From Lingula anatina (taxonomy: Eukaryota; Brachiopoda; Lingulata; Lingulida; Lingulidae): a stretch of 64,000 nucleotides of DNA. This document shows positions 36,121-48,962 of the stretch, piece by piece; within the stretch, counting starts at the first letter, position 1; each line of letters starts with the position of its first letter. Location of the stretch: NCBI RefSeq assembly GCF_001039355.2, contig NW_019775816.1:81805-145804 (forward strand), in the 5' to 3' direction. Position numbers and translations under genes: made by a program. The notes beneath the pieces were generated by a model. It was not told the origin of the DNA. It saw only the letters and a list, made by a program, of their open reading frames with translations, and did no database searches.

Positions 36121-37206
36121 CTTTTACGACTTGAAAAAAATAAATTTTATGTTTTTGTTCTCATATTCTATCGTGGAGTCTCTGATTGGGTCTGTGGGTA
36201 AACGATATGATACAATAAAATTGTGTTCAGTCTTTAATATTAGCAAGAAAACTGTCTTTCCTGTTTTAAATGCATTGTTTCAGACAAACAGTCCGTCCTT
36301 ACGAATGCACTGAAATTATGTTGTCTTCACTTTCACAAGACTGTGGACGGCTCCTTCCACTTATACAGTAGTTACAGAAGCATCCTTTTTAACGGCAGCA
36401 ATTATCTCAATAATTCCAAAGTCAGTTATCTGCGAACATAAATTTAGAAAAAAAAGCGTCCCTTCCCATCTCAACTGTTCCGTCTGTACTTCCAAAAAGA
36501 TAGATCCCTCGTGTCTCTTAATTAAGGTGCGATCGTTTCAGTTAATCCTGAGTTGATCGTTGATCAGCATGTTTAAGTTTAAACAAGCTCAAACATTCGT
36601 TTAAGGGAATTACTACGCACTTACGCGTATAAGCTGCTGTAATCTCGTTATTGAAACAAACAGGGTTGTTTTGAAACAAATTCCAGCCTCGTATACATAG
36701 AAACATGTAGCTACCGGGTAGAAACACATACACAAGCTGGTGCTGTAAGCCTTTGTTTAGGCTTAAATGAATAAAAACACTTGTCAGCAAGTTAATGATA
36801 CGATTGTTTGTCCTTTTTCACTTAATCAGACAAAATGAGTTTTGATTCAGTGCATGCGGACGCCGGGATAAGCGGTTGCTACCTATAAAGCGTATTTGAG
36901 TAGATTAAGGGCGAGTTTTGATTGACCAATTTAATGAGGTCAGAGGTCTGTGTCGGAGTTAACGTAGCCTACACACCACAACACCAACAACGAGAATAAA
37001 TAAACGAATGAATACTATCCTCTGGCATTTTGAAGAAAAACTAATACATAAATGATTGTTACATTGTACTTTACTTTATTCAAAAAAGGAAAATTACATT
37101 TTTTTTCTTTTTTTTTCAACACGAAATAATACACAAAGAATTTCATCAATTTGATATGTGTTACTTAATTGCATATCGAGGGAAATACACCCTTCTATCT
37201 TTTTTA

Positions 37207-37209
37207 AAA

Positions 37210-37260
<51 letters not shown>

Positions 37261-37262
37261 AT
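37207..37262. repeat. (AAAT)n microsatellite
   Basis: Fourteen or so uninterrupted AAAT units, followed by (GAAAT)n-like sequence. Confidence 0.95.
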
Positions 37263-39718
37263 GAAATGAAATGAAATGAAAAAGACAAAAAAATATAATA
37301 ATCAAAAACTCAAGACAAAACCGAGTCATTCCCATTATATAACAGAACAACTAGGCTTGTCTACAGTATAATGTTCGCCGAAAGAAGGGTTACAAAATTC
37401 TGCCCCTACACCTTGGCCTGTAGACAACAATTTCTTTTTTATAATTTGACACAACATACGAAATGCCATAGAGCCTGGAATAAATTTTGATTCAGAGGAG
37501 ACGTTTTCCTACCTAGAAGGTGCTTTTTAACCCCCCTCCCCCCTCCCCCCCCCCCCCCACCACCACCACAACCCCCACCCCCTGTTACGGGCCTGGCCTT
37601 ATTAGGAAAACCCTGCATCCGCCCGAAAGGTAGTCCATGAAACTTAGGGCACACTTATCGTAAAGGTCGACACAAGCCGTATCAGCCAGCGACCTTTGGT
37701 GACCAGGTAAGATAAAGTCACCTGTCACTTTTAGCTGAAGTTTAATACATCTAAAAGCTGGCTGTGATGAACGATGGCCACAGCAATTAGAGGTCGGTTA
37801 ATTAATCTCAACCCGTGCCTGTGGAACGCTAGCACGCACGTCTCACACACACGCACTTTCTTTCGCGAAATACAACAAAGTCAACTGACAAGTACAAGTC
37901 GTGGCCAATAATATAGGGAGAAGATGCTGTTATTTAATGCTCTGTACTTATTTCATATCACCACCCATGCTGCTGTGAATGGGACAGAGAAGAACACCAA
38001 TCGCATTCTCATTCACAGTAGCAGTGATACCAGTGACAACTCTTAGTAACAATGACAACAGTAGGAAATTTAAGTGCATATCAAAGACGAGGTTGCGAGG
38101 CAGTTGCATTGTGACAGTTATCTATTAACTTGAGCAATCTCGAGCCTGTGCAAGGGGCTACTGATCCCTTCTATAAAATGGAGAGAGAAGATAGTGTCGA
38201 GCACACCCTGCTCTTCGTTGTAACTCAGTGTATTTAAATACGTATAGGCATCTTTAAACGGCGCATTGAGTTACTAAAACAACATTGAAATAGGCATCTA
38301 GAAGACGACGTGAGGGATTTAGAAGTTTTCTATTGAACGTGTTGAAGGTGAGTTTTTATTGTTCGCTATCATAATTATACTACGACCATATATACTGGGG
38401 CTGATATCACAAAGAAGTCTAGCTTGTCCTAGTATCCAAACTTTAAGACCAAACATTTGGCCCGATTCAGTTCGAGATAAAACCCACAACAATCCACAGT
38501 CGAAGTATTTGTCTGAAACGATCGCCATGTCTTTTATGTTATAAAACAGGAGACACAGTCCATTTCATTAGACAGCTACCGATTCATCTTTGGTCTAAGC
38601 AGAATAAAAATTTTACCTTAAAGTCTAAAGCAATTTTCGTTTTATAATTTTCTTGTGAACAGGTCCCTGATTCCACAGTTACCTCACACAAGTAAGTACA
38701 TAGTTCTAAGCGCAATGATTCTTTAGACCGTGCTTTATAACTCGGCCAAAACTTGGCAGCCGTACGTCGTCGGTTACATCAGCGGAGATCAATGACGTCT
38801 TGAGTATATACATTTTTTTTTATAATATAATTTGTTTGTGTGTGTATGTGCGTGTGCGTGCGACGTGCGTGTATGTTTACCTGTGTGCATGTCGACTCTA
38901 TATTAATAATTGTTGGCATTAACTTTCAACATATTTAAACAATTATTCTGCAACCTTTTTGTGTATATCTATGTATGTGTGCGTGCAAGGAGGGGAACAT
39001 GTGATAGTATGTGTTCCATCGTTCTATCATTTATCCCATGGTTGAAAGCTGTGTACAGTGAATTGTAATAACATCAAGTTTCATATTTGAGAAGACTTTA
39101 AGGTTAAGCGGTTTTCGTCACAGTTGTTGTTAAAGAAAATCACGTGTAATTGCCGTATGTTTCAATCACGAGATTGTTCCTTTTTAAACCAAATGCCCAC
39201 AATAAAACAACTTTCTATTTCTTCTCATTGCGTCACGTTGTGTAAATCTCCATGATTTATTTCAAATTAGGTGTCTTTTTTCCACTCTGTGTATTTATCA
39301 CGGCTGGCGTAATTAATTTTCTTCTCTCGGGCGAGCAAATAACGATTTTGTTGACGCAAGATAAAGTTTGTGGGATTACTAATCGAAATACTTCCAGAGA
39401 GACGTAGCAACGAGACAATAGTATAGCATCTTGAGTAATTATTCGTGAAACCAAGTTCTGTCTTCAGCTATATGTTTTCTAATTTTCATCATATTTCGTA
39501 TATTCTATTATCAATATTTGTATATTACCACATCCGAATATATTCATTTCTTCCTTTTCTCTTTCACTCTCTTTCCCCTTCCCCCATCCTTTCATCTTTT
39601 CTTATTCCCTTTTTCTCCCTCACATTCTCTCTTTTCCTTTCTTCTTTCTGGCTCTTTTTTTCTGCTATTCGTACTGTCCCAATGACTATCCCCCGTCTAT
39701 TTCTTTCTCTATCCCCTT

Positions 39719-39722
<4 letters not shown>

Positions 39723-39780
<58 letters not shown>

Positions 39781-39785
39781 TGTGT
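39723..39785. repeat. (CT)n(GT)n compound microsatellite
   Basis: About 20 CT units pass directly into about 10 GT units. Confidence 0.95.
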
Positions 39786-40529
39786 ATGTTCCGAATAACC
39801 TACCATATCATTTCAAATCTTTCAATTTCTTTCAACACGAAATGTCTCACTTTTCATTTTCTCTTTTTTTTTTCATTATGAGATTAAAGCGATGAATCAC
39901 CCTTTGGTTATGAAAATTATTATTGAGCCTCGACTTTCATTGTAGGCTTTATGACAATGGGTCCTATTCTTTCCTTTTATTAAAATTGAACCTGGGCTAT
40001 CGTCCGTTGGAAAAAATTACTCAAGTGCTATCAACAAAGAGATGTGGCATAAAAAAAAGACGTATTAATCCGATTGACGCTATTTTGTGGGAACGGAAAC
40101 TAGAATAAAAAGTGTGGCCGCAATCTGCGGGCAACTTGACCCGGAAAACAACACCTAAAACTTCGGTGTGTTTCTGTAAGTCAGTTTGAATGCAATGATT
40201 TTTGCTGAGTCAAACCTGTAGCGAAGTTTCTTCAACTGCGGCTTACTTGGAGACGAAAGAGAAGCGTATACGTTTTATTCATTTCTGCAAAGCAAGGTAA
40301 ATATAATGGGGGTTCACTATCGGGGACAATATAGGAAAAAAAGTCTTATGAATTCTGCAGGTTTCTTTTTTTGACGAACGCTGTATTTGCCACATTGTAT
40401 ATTAATCGGAATTAGCGGAAGTGGTTCACATATCCGTGTGCCGTGTTCATGTTTGTAAGCGTGCTACTAAACAGAGAATCGCGTAGGTTGGAGGGAGTAA
40501 GAGAAGGCACAAGGCTGGTACTGTATGTA

Positions 40530-40600
40530 CCCTCTACCAAGGCCACAGATTGATTTTTCAGTTGATATCCACAGAGACTTATTTATGAACTTTTTTTCTA
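40530..40600. mobile_element. Solo end of the CCCTCTA MITE family
   Basis: TACCCTCTACCAAGGCCACA followed by GATTGATTTTTCA matches the left end of the element at 30525-30647. No matching right end was found, so it is truncated or diverged. Confidence 0.55.
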
Positions 40601-41380
40601 TAAGTGCGAATATTTGGGATAAATTATACCGTCCAGATGGCCGCTAGAATAGAGAAGCTGATATGCTAGTGCACACTCAAACCGTTTCTACTTCAGGGGT
40701 AAGATATTAATATGGTTACGCACCTAAGATGAAAGTAAGGTACATGTACGTGTACGCCCAAGTCACCTTAGATAAGCATTCCAAACTGAAAAATCATTGC
40801 AAACTTCTTAGTATTCGTGTTCTTTATTAACACACTTAAGTCAAAATACTCAGATACGCTATTCCGTAAGGGCGCCGGTAATTGTGAAAAATGACGAGGC
40901 ATAACATCCCAAACAAAACGCGTCTTTATCATGTCCCGTGCAACCATGTAAAAATAATTGATGGAGAAAAAGACAGCATTAGGACAATTTTTCATTTTTA
41001 TCGTAATACCTTGTCACGTCACATCAATGACAGATGGGGACCCTGTCATTTCAAGAGTGTTTGTAAGAAACCTTATACTTGTATTTTTTCTAGTGCATGC
41101 GGGTGTAATTACACTACTACTTTATGTAAACAGGTAACTGAACCCTCGGTCTCCGTATACTGCTTGTAATAAGATGACCTTTTTTAAGCCGACTTAGTTT
41201 CTGATTGATGGATAGATATATGAGGGCCTGTCTTAAGACGATATTACATTACTTTTTCGTGTTCATGGCAGGATCAATATTTTTTTCTATTTTTGTCGCA
41301 GGTAATTTTTTTGTCAGTGTAGACTGCAGTAGGAGAAGCGGTGCGTGGGCGAAAAATGGGGCGTCTTGTGTTTTTTCTTT

Positions 41381-41381
41381 A

Positions 41382-41430
<49 letters not shown>
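41381..41430. repeat. (ATT)n microsatellite
   Basis: Sixteen or so ATT units. Confidence 0.95.
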
Positions 41431-41431
<1 letters not shown>

Positions 41432-44400
41432 TCATTTGCATATTATAAGGATTATAATATTTTCACATTTTGATTAATATATTTCATCGTCATTTATCTC
41501 CCTCTTATGCTCAATTTTATACATTATGATGGCTAAGACCTTTAACAAATTAGAAAAAATGTTTTGTCTACCTCAAACACAAACTAATCGATGCTCTGTC
41601 TCGCCACTTTCTTTTCCTTTGTGGCTTTCTTATCACTGCTCGGTGCTTATAAGTCTCTCTCACTTTTAATGAATAAAGATAGCTTTGTTTAAGTGATCTT
41701 AGGCAGCAAATATTTACCCGACAGGTGTTTTAATCGGAGTCATTGATTTGTTCTCCTCGTTTTGTGCCTTATCTATTTTACACTTTCATTAATGTGATGC
41801 GAGAAGAGCATCGTGTCGTTGAGGTTACATGTTATGCAGTTAAATACACTCTTATCAATTTAATTTGCTGGAGATTTAAGCTAATCATAACTATGTAGAC
41901 TTAAAATCGGCATCGATGTTAATGGTGAGAGAGGTATATGAAACAACATAAAAAACATTAGGTTTAGTTGCTTGCGTTCCTTTTTAATTTGCTGCCACCC
42001 CCCCCCCCCCCCGCAAGTTGATTAATTGCAAATTGCATTTATTTATTTATTCATTTGTTTATTTATTTATTTATTTCCTCATAACTTATCTTTTCATTTT
42101 ATATCTTTTTAATCAATACATATTACATATTTTGATTGGGCGACTAATGTAGCCTCCGTGCATAAGTTACTTATCCAATTATTTTAATTCTTGAATAAAA
42201 CATCTTTACTTAACTGGATTGCTTTCGCCTTTTCTTTAAGTAGGCGGGCTTTAAGACACGGGGTGACACGGTGCCACAGTATTAAACGCCCCAACCCCAC
42301 CCTCGCCCCAGTGGCCCATTCAACATGAATGACAATATTGAACACGATTGGAATGGTAATCGGTGTTCTCTATTCTCTAATAAACATATCACTGTCAAAA
42401 CTAGCCCTTTGCTCCGTACGTTATATCTTCTATATGCTGAGGACGTGGCGAAAAGGCAGTAGGTACCATTTTTTATGATGGTCGACGGTGTGACCAGAGC
42501 GTGGGAACGAGGCCACGACTTCCGGCTCCTGAGGCGAGAACTATTCTGGTATATAATGGGTATAAAGTCACACGAAACTACTAGTTTACACATGAATAGA
42601 TAGTTAACAACTATACATAAATATCTATACATAAAATTGTACTGCAGTTAGAACTTTGGTATGGAGGAATTCCCTTGGTTACATTAAGTACACCAGGAAA
42701 GAAAAGACAAAGTGGTGCCAAGATCTTTGTTCAGTTCATCTATCAAAGACTACTCTTCTCTGCTCGATTTAATTTTTAAAAGTTTTAATCACATTTTACG
42801 AACAACACATTTTCCACAACAGCGGATCCAAACGCTGTATGAACAAAAGGAAACCGTTACAATAGGCACACTGTGTTTGCCCATCTAATTTTTTTCAACG
42901 AAGAAAAAATCCGACTTCCCACTGTGCATCCCAAGTAAAAACCCCTGCCCCATTAACGACGCCAAGACGCAAAAAAGGACAAAACAGGGCATCGGAGAAT
43001 GTCTCTCCCTCCACTTGATTAAGAATCGGAAAGATTTACCGTATAGAGTGTCGCTTGGCTTTTAGAAAACAGCTCCCCACCATACAAAACACGCCCATGA
43101 CGCGGTATAAGATGACACTGACTGTTTAGAAACTGTTCGAGGTCTTTGAAATAACATACTACTGTCATGTTTCGGTTGACAAACAACATGTCAGAGGACA
43201 TTATATCACAGGTGATCGGTATTGTCGCTGCCCCTAAACTCGTGTATGTGTGTAAATTAGAAATTTCGAAAAGTAAGATAACATTACTTGGTAGAAACAA
43301 CGTATAGGGCTGTTTACACACCACGGATCGGCGCGGAAGTGCGCTTAACGTTCTTTGTATTGACGTTAATGACGCAATTACATTAGACTATTCTTGTGTG
43401 TGAATCTGATTATAAAAAGTGGTTATGTTTTATGTACATTTATCGTTGAAAAAATCGCTGGACACAGCACGCTTAGTCATCTAGGGTAGTAACGAACTCT
43501 TATTAAAATAGCAATATTTCTTTCAATTGTTTGAATTTGGATGAATACAATATATATATGTAAAGCGCAGTTTTCAGCCCAGATCGATTTTAAAGAAAAT
43601 ACCGATATTTCTTCAATTTAAACATTTATTTCTGTTCTATTCAGTATTATATCTCAAAACTAGGATCGTTCATTTCTTCAACTGTAAACCCTCCTTCACT
43701 TAAAATGGATTTAAAAATTCGATGAGTGAGTTTTTCACAAAGCTTTTTGTGGAGTTCACAAAGAAGGTCAGCAGAGGATCGCCGCGTGCTCGATATCTGG
43801 AGCTGGCTTTTTAATTTGCTGCTCAGTTTGATGAATTGGACAGAGTGGGACTGACTGTCAACTAAGACGAGCGCGAGGTTGTGAGAGGTCGAACTGATTA
43901 GTGGAAGCCATCGAAGGCACAGCTTTCAAGAGGTGGGTTGTAGTAGTTAAGACTGAACCAAGAATTATCCGTTGGCTGAAGAAATGCTCAGTTCTTAAGG
44001 GCACTTTCACACAAATTTATCATTAAAGAGTTAAGATTACCCCCCCCCCCACTCCCCCTGAAAAATGAACTCACAACTAGTAGTTCCTCATTCAGGTTCT
44101 TTTCACACACGTTTGCGGCGGTTATGACTTAAACTTGCTCGTTTTTTAATACACGGAAGAAATGCGTCAATACATATCCATCACGAGGAAAAGGGTAGTG
44201 CTTATTGATTGTTGTATTTAAACATAGGTTTGTTTGACAATAAGAGGTAGATATCACAGTAATTATTTCTTCAAACTGTATTATTTCTGTGACTAAGACG
44301 ACGATTTCACCGTTGAAGGTGTTTATAGAAATTGTTCTTAATGCTTTGAGTACAGAGCACAGCTCACGAAACTTTTTCCTGCAAGTATTACTGGTAGTTG

Positions 44401-45100
44401 AGTGAAATTATTAGATGTCAGTCACTGTAAGATTGATTTATCTTGAATCATGTAGCTGTTTGCAAGTTCAACGTCGTTGAAGGCTGCGACATAATATTGT
44501 AATTTTGTGCATTTTGAAGGTAAACTATGAAGTGATATGTGTTATCATTTCGATGGAGGGGGGTTGTGTTGAAAATGAATGTTTTCCATAAACTGTCAAA
44601 ATAACTGTCTCTAAAAATGACCAGTGGACTTTTTTTTTAATTTTATTAATGAATGCTTGCTAAAATCAAGTTGATGTCACTGTACCCACCGGTATGGTAC
44701 CGTGTAATAGGATTTACTGAATGCTGCTAACCAAACTTCCATTCACTAGAAATTATCTAACGAGTAAATATAAGATTTGTAATATATGTCATTACAGCAT
44801 TTTTAAATAACACGGAACTTTTACCATGCCTTGATAAAAGGGCTTCTAAGAAAACTAGCTTCTATCAGCAAGAAAATTCCCTTACCAGCCTTCAGAAGTT
44901 AAGTTTTAAGTAACATATGATACCCAGGGTGGTAAAGGGCCAATGTGTCACGTGAGGGTCAAAAGGTCAATGGGTCATATCTGTGACGTCATAAGATCAA
45001 ATCAATCCGCTGCAGAATATAATGCATGTATAATATTAACGTTAGTGACATAAAAACATTAGGATAATACACACAAGAGGTGCTCTGTAGCTTTGCACTG

Positions 45101-45854
45101 ATGAAGCTTTTCTTATATCACTTGCATTCATGCATTTTTACTAGAAAAGGCAAAAGTGAATTTGTCATATTCGGTTATGAAACACGCGCGTGTAGGCCCA
45201 CTGGCATATGCGAGGATCTTTATCTAAAACAATACAATTATGAATTAACTCATTCCAGAATCAGTGAAGTCGGTAAGTAAGGGGTTTGGCACGTTCATAC
45301 TAATTCAAATTTAATTAAGGTGATTATTTGATAATAAGCTAAACGTTAACCCTTAAACCTACATAAGTTGAAGAAAGATGTGACTTTTAAGAGTGCTCAC
45401 AGAGGTTCAAAATAGATAAAAATTGGAATCTTTCCGTTTAAACCGAGAACAGTCCACCAATTAATCTATAAAGAAAATGTAGAACATTTTGAGTACTATC
45501 TCTGAATATTTTATCTTTTTCACACACCTTTTTTATTTTTGTTTCTAAATCAGAAGTAAAAGGACAACCAAAGAACACCCATCTGTCCCTCGTTATTACC
45601 AGCAGGCCACGGACACTTAAAGGGCTTATCTGTTATATCAACGCTGATGAGTTTTATAAGAGAACGCATCAGCAGGTGAGGCTTCCGCTAATGACTTGGA
45701 CGATTATCCCTGCAGATTATGATAATACACTTTGTCAATTTTATCTTAATGCCATAACTGAGAATCCTAGTGTGAGAGTAGAAGCAGATGGTGCAATATT
45801 GGAAATGTTCTTTAGGGTTGGAGGCGGACAAAGTGTTTTATCAAATCCTGGTTA
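45101..45854 (+). CDS. Possible two-exon gene of unknown function
   Basis: An open stretch at about 45101-45271 ends in the donor GTAAGT and reads GYETRACRPTGICEDLYLK then YNYELTHSRISEV. After an intron of about 280 bases with a good tract and acceptor (TTTCTAAATCAG), the phase-1 frame continues for about 100 codons (45552-45854): EVKGQPKNTHLSLVITSRPR, LICYINADEFYKRTH, PLMTWTIIPADYDNTLCQ, ADGAILEMFFRVGGG, then a stop. The matching phase, both splice sites and the balanced composition support coding. The second exon has no early ATG, which hides it from simple ORF lists. Earlier exons may exist: a second acceptor (TTTTTACTAG) ends at 45140. No family recognised. Confidence 0.42.
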
Positions 45855-45991
45855 ATTAGTAGGTAATTAGTATATTGTAATGACTGAGGCTTTCGATGAT
45901 ATCAGGCTGGTTATTGTTAAACTGCTTTGTATAAACGTCAAATCTGATGTTGGTTATTAATTGTGTGGTAATTGAGTGTAGGTCTGTTAAT

Positions 45992-45995
<4 letters not shown>

Positions 45996-46041
<46 letters not shown>
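45996..46041. repeat. (GA)n microsatellite
   Basis: About 23 GA units. Confidence 0.95.
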
Positions 46042-46046
<5 letters not shown>

Positions 46047-46668
46047 TACGGCGGATTAAATCCAAAGTTTCATTTATTTTTCGTATTAAAATATGAAATA
46101 TATTCTATAATAGTGAAGTGCAATATATGCAGTTCTACTGTAAATGAGTATAAAAAACAGTGACGTATTTTTCCCTCAATTTTTAAAGAATGCAGCAAGT
46201 TTAAATGTATATTTCTTTATTGTGTGTTTTTTTATTATTATTACATGATGTCTTTCTTGAAATTGCAGGAAATCGCCATTTGTTATTTCATATATGATTT
46301 AATATCCACTTAATATTGCATTAGGACACAAAATGAAACAGAATGAGGCAAAATGTGATGCATGAACAACTCCAAACTGACCTCTTTAACGTATCTGCAT
46401 TGTTATACACGGTCATGACATTAGACGGTGACTGTCATCGTCTTGTGAAAAACTACCGAGGACCGAAATAACGTTGTAATGTCTGTGCGGTATCCGGACC
46501 CATTGACAGTTACATGTCCTGAACTAGTCGTAAGTGTCCATCAGGGGCAGATAATTTATAGCAGTAAGGAGGAGAATGTTACCTTAAAGAAGTAATGATG
46601 AAAGACCTATGAAGATCGCATTATGATGACTTACCACCACCCCCTCAACACATTTGATAATCTTTCCC

Positions 46669-46730
46669 TCTCTCTCTCTCTCTCTCACACTCACACACGC
46701 GCGCGTGCGCGCGCGCGCTCGCGCCCGCGT
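46669..46730. repeat. (CT)n(CA)n(CG)n tract
   Basis: CT repeats pass into CA and then alternating GCGC sequence with few breaks. Such purine-pyrimidine alternation is the usual Z-DNA-prone sequence. Confidence 0.9.
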
Positions 46731-47276
46731 CTATTTTGTCTCCTAATTTATTTTTACTTTTTTTCAAAAAAAATCCCATTTCCTCTATACCATTGCTAGT
46801 ACAAACAGACCGCCATGCGATCTCACCGTTGCTCAAGGACATCTGAGTCACCGTGCACTACTCCGCTATATTGAATGAAAGAAATGTCGTGCTTTGCGGT
46901 CCTCAACCTGTCACTGTTGTGACAAAAGAGGGTCGTTAAGGGTTGAGGACAAATGGTGACAGTCAGGAATCTTGACAGCAAATATTCCTTATACTTCCAC
47001 TGGTATTCGAAACATATAAAACATTTTAAAAGAATTTCCTGTACAGTGTACACTGCTAATATCTTTAAATTATGATTAGTATGTATATTATTCTATATCT
47101 TGGGCCTATGTTTTTTTTATTTTGACCTTACTAAAGCACAGTATAACTATCGTTAAATTCTAAAGATAGCGACCCTTTAATGTTTTCTACTGATAGGTTA
47201 TGAGTGTGAAGTATAGAATTCCATTAAAAGATTATTATTTAGTAATATTGTCTCATAGTTATGGTATAGCATTTGA

Positions 47277-47277
<1 letters not shown>

Positions 47278-47335
<58 letters not shown>
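47278..47335. repeat. (CT)n microsatellite
   Basis: About 58 bases of CT repeats with one TT interruption. Confidence 0.95.
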
Positions 47336-47338
<3 letters not shown>

Positions 47339-48782
47339 CGTACTTTATTATTCCTTTAGCACTGCTACTGGAAATGGCTCATTTTCTTCTATAAAAACCT
47401 AGCAATAAGAAACTGGCTGGATTTTTCTGAGGCGAAAGATAAGAATATTTATTTTCCGCATTGCTTTTTTCACAAACTACAGTAGACGAGACCCTTTTTC
47501 TAACCTGTTACATATTGAACACAGAGAGTGGAAAAAAAGAATGCTTCATTTTGTCTTGTTCCTATTGTATTTTGGAAGGGGCGAGGGAGGAGGAGTACTA
47601 TATAAGCTATGGAGCACGTCACGTGACCCTCTACCCCACCCCACCCCCCACCCCCGAACCACCCTTGATATATCATTAAAAAGTTAATGTAGATGACTAA
47701 CAATATAGCTAATACACCTGAATCTGTAGGCCGCGCTTGACAACGGTTTATAATTCAAACAGCAGATGGACTTTTTTGATAGTCGTGTCACTGACAAAAT
47801 TATGCAAAGTCCTTTATAATTGCTATTTTCAACAATATTATTAACCGCAAGTACGACCTTAAGCTGTAGCGTCTCGGTCGTTTCACTGTCAACACGTCTT
47901 GTTCACATGGTTAAACTATAATTATGTAATCTGATTAGCTGTTTTTCCCCGTTTGTTTCATGAATCATTTTTGAGGGGTTTTACGATTCATGAGCATGTC
48001 TGGATTGAAACTGTTATCCGGGAATCGATGACAAAGAAACTGGAGCAAATATGCCAAGTTTACGAGTATGTATTAATATATATTGTTATTTGAATAATAA
48101 GCTGTATAAATTCAAGTATTTTTAGAAAATAATAATGTGCATCTTAGGAGAAAGATAAAAATGCGTAGTGGAGAATTCTACAGTATCCGACCCTAGATAG
48201 TGATGGTGCATATAAACTCTCTGGTCCTAAGCACTGTAAGAAAGCCAGCAAGGGGTTGTGAAACTCTGTTCTTCAATAAGTTATATAATTCTGTGCAAAA
48301 AAAGTGACTTTAATTTGTGAGAACTTGCGATTTCCACCCCGTGTATTCACCGGGGCAATTATCAACTCAAGTCGAGTTTGAAAAGCCGGGACACGTCCGC
48401 GCGTCGTTTTCCCGCTGATTTGAGTGACAAATTCTAATACCTGTAGCGGTAAGAGTATCAAACTGAATTGAACTCACAGTTATAAACTTCACTTAATGAC
48501 ACGGTTTCGCACGAAGGGGACACAGCTGTTAAAGAAAAAGTTTTAAGGTAATCCGTACCCCGAAGAGGTCGTAAGCCGTTTACGTATTGTACAGGGCACC
48601 TCTCCGCGTGATTTTACAGAAAACCTTCACTAAGCCCTGTATTTAATTATAATCGGGCCATTCAAACATTCAATTTTGAGACCCATTATTGGTATTGTGT
48701 GCCGTTCATCAACTTTTGATAGTTTTCTCCCGGTTTATATAGACATAGACTGTCTTAATTAAGCCAACTTCGAGTACACGTA

Positions 48783-48962
48783 AATATATAAAGCTGCCCC
48801 GTAGTGTTTACGTTCACCAAATAAGGAGGAGAAAGTCCGAGAAACAGACAACAATGTTTATATTGTTTTCTAGAATAGTACACAGGCCCGGAGCATCATG
48901 ATGAAGCCCTACCTTTGTATATTCATTCGTGTACCTGTAATGTACATGGCCGGGGCCACAAG
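48783..48962 (+). promoter_or_regulatory. Candidate TATA promoter and first exon
   Basis: AAATATATAAAGC at 48783-48795 looks like a TATA box. About 105 bases downstream ATGATGAAG opens a short hydrophobic frame (MMKPYLCIFIRVPVMYMAG) ending in the donor AAG-GTAAGG at 48962. Spliced to the acceptor at 54960 it would read a few more codons and stop before the LRR start, making it an upstream ORF or a 5' UTR exon. Purely positional evidence. Confidence 0.22.

Larger units (their letters stand above)
36121..45100. other. Large non-coding interval
   Basis: No gene was recognised over about 9 kb. It holds microsatellites, poly-C runs near 37512-37575 and 41999-42012, one MITE end at 40530, and short frames without protein-like character. 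It may contain promoter or 5' UTR sequence of the flanking, oppositely oriented genes. Confidence 0.5.

Noticed and set aside
39564-39806. Frames of RE and HT repeats
   Set aside because: Translations of a (CT)n(GT)n microsatellite.
43019-43324. 101-residue minus-strand frame
   Set aside because: Not recognisable, no splice or promoter support, and it starts in ordinary AT-rich DNA.
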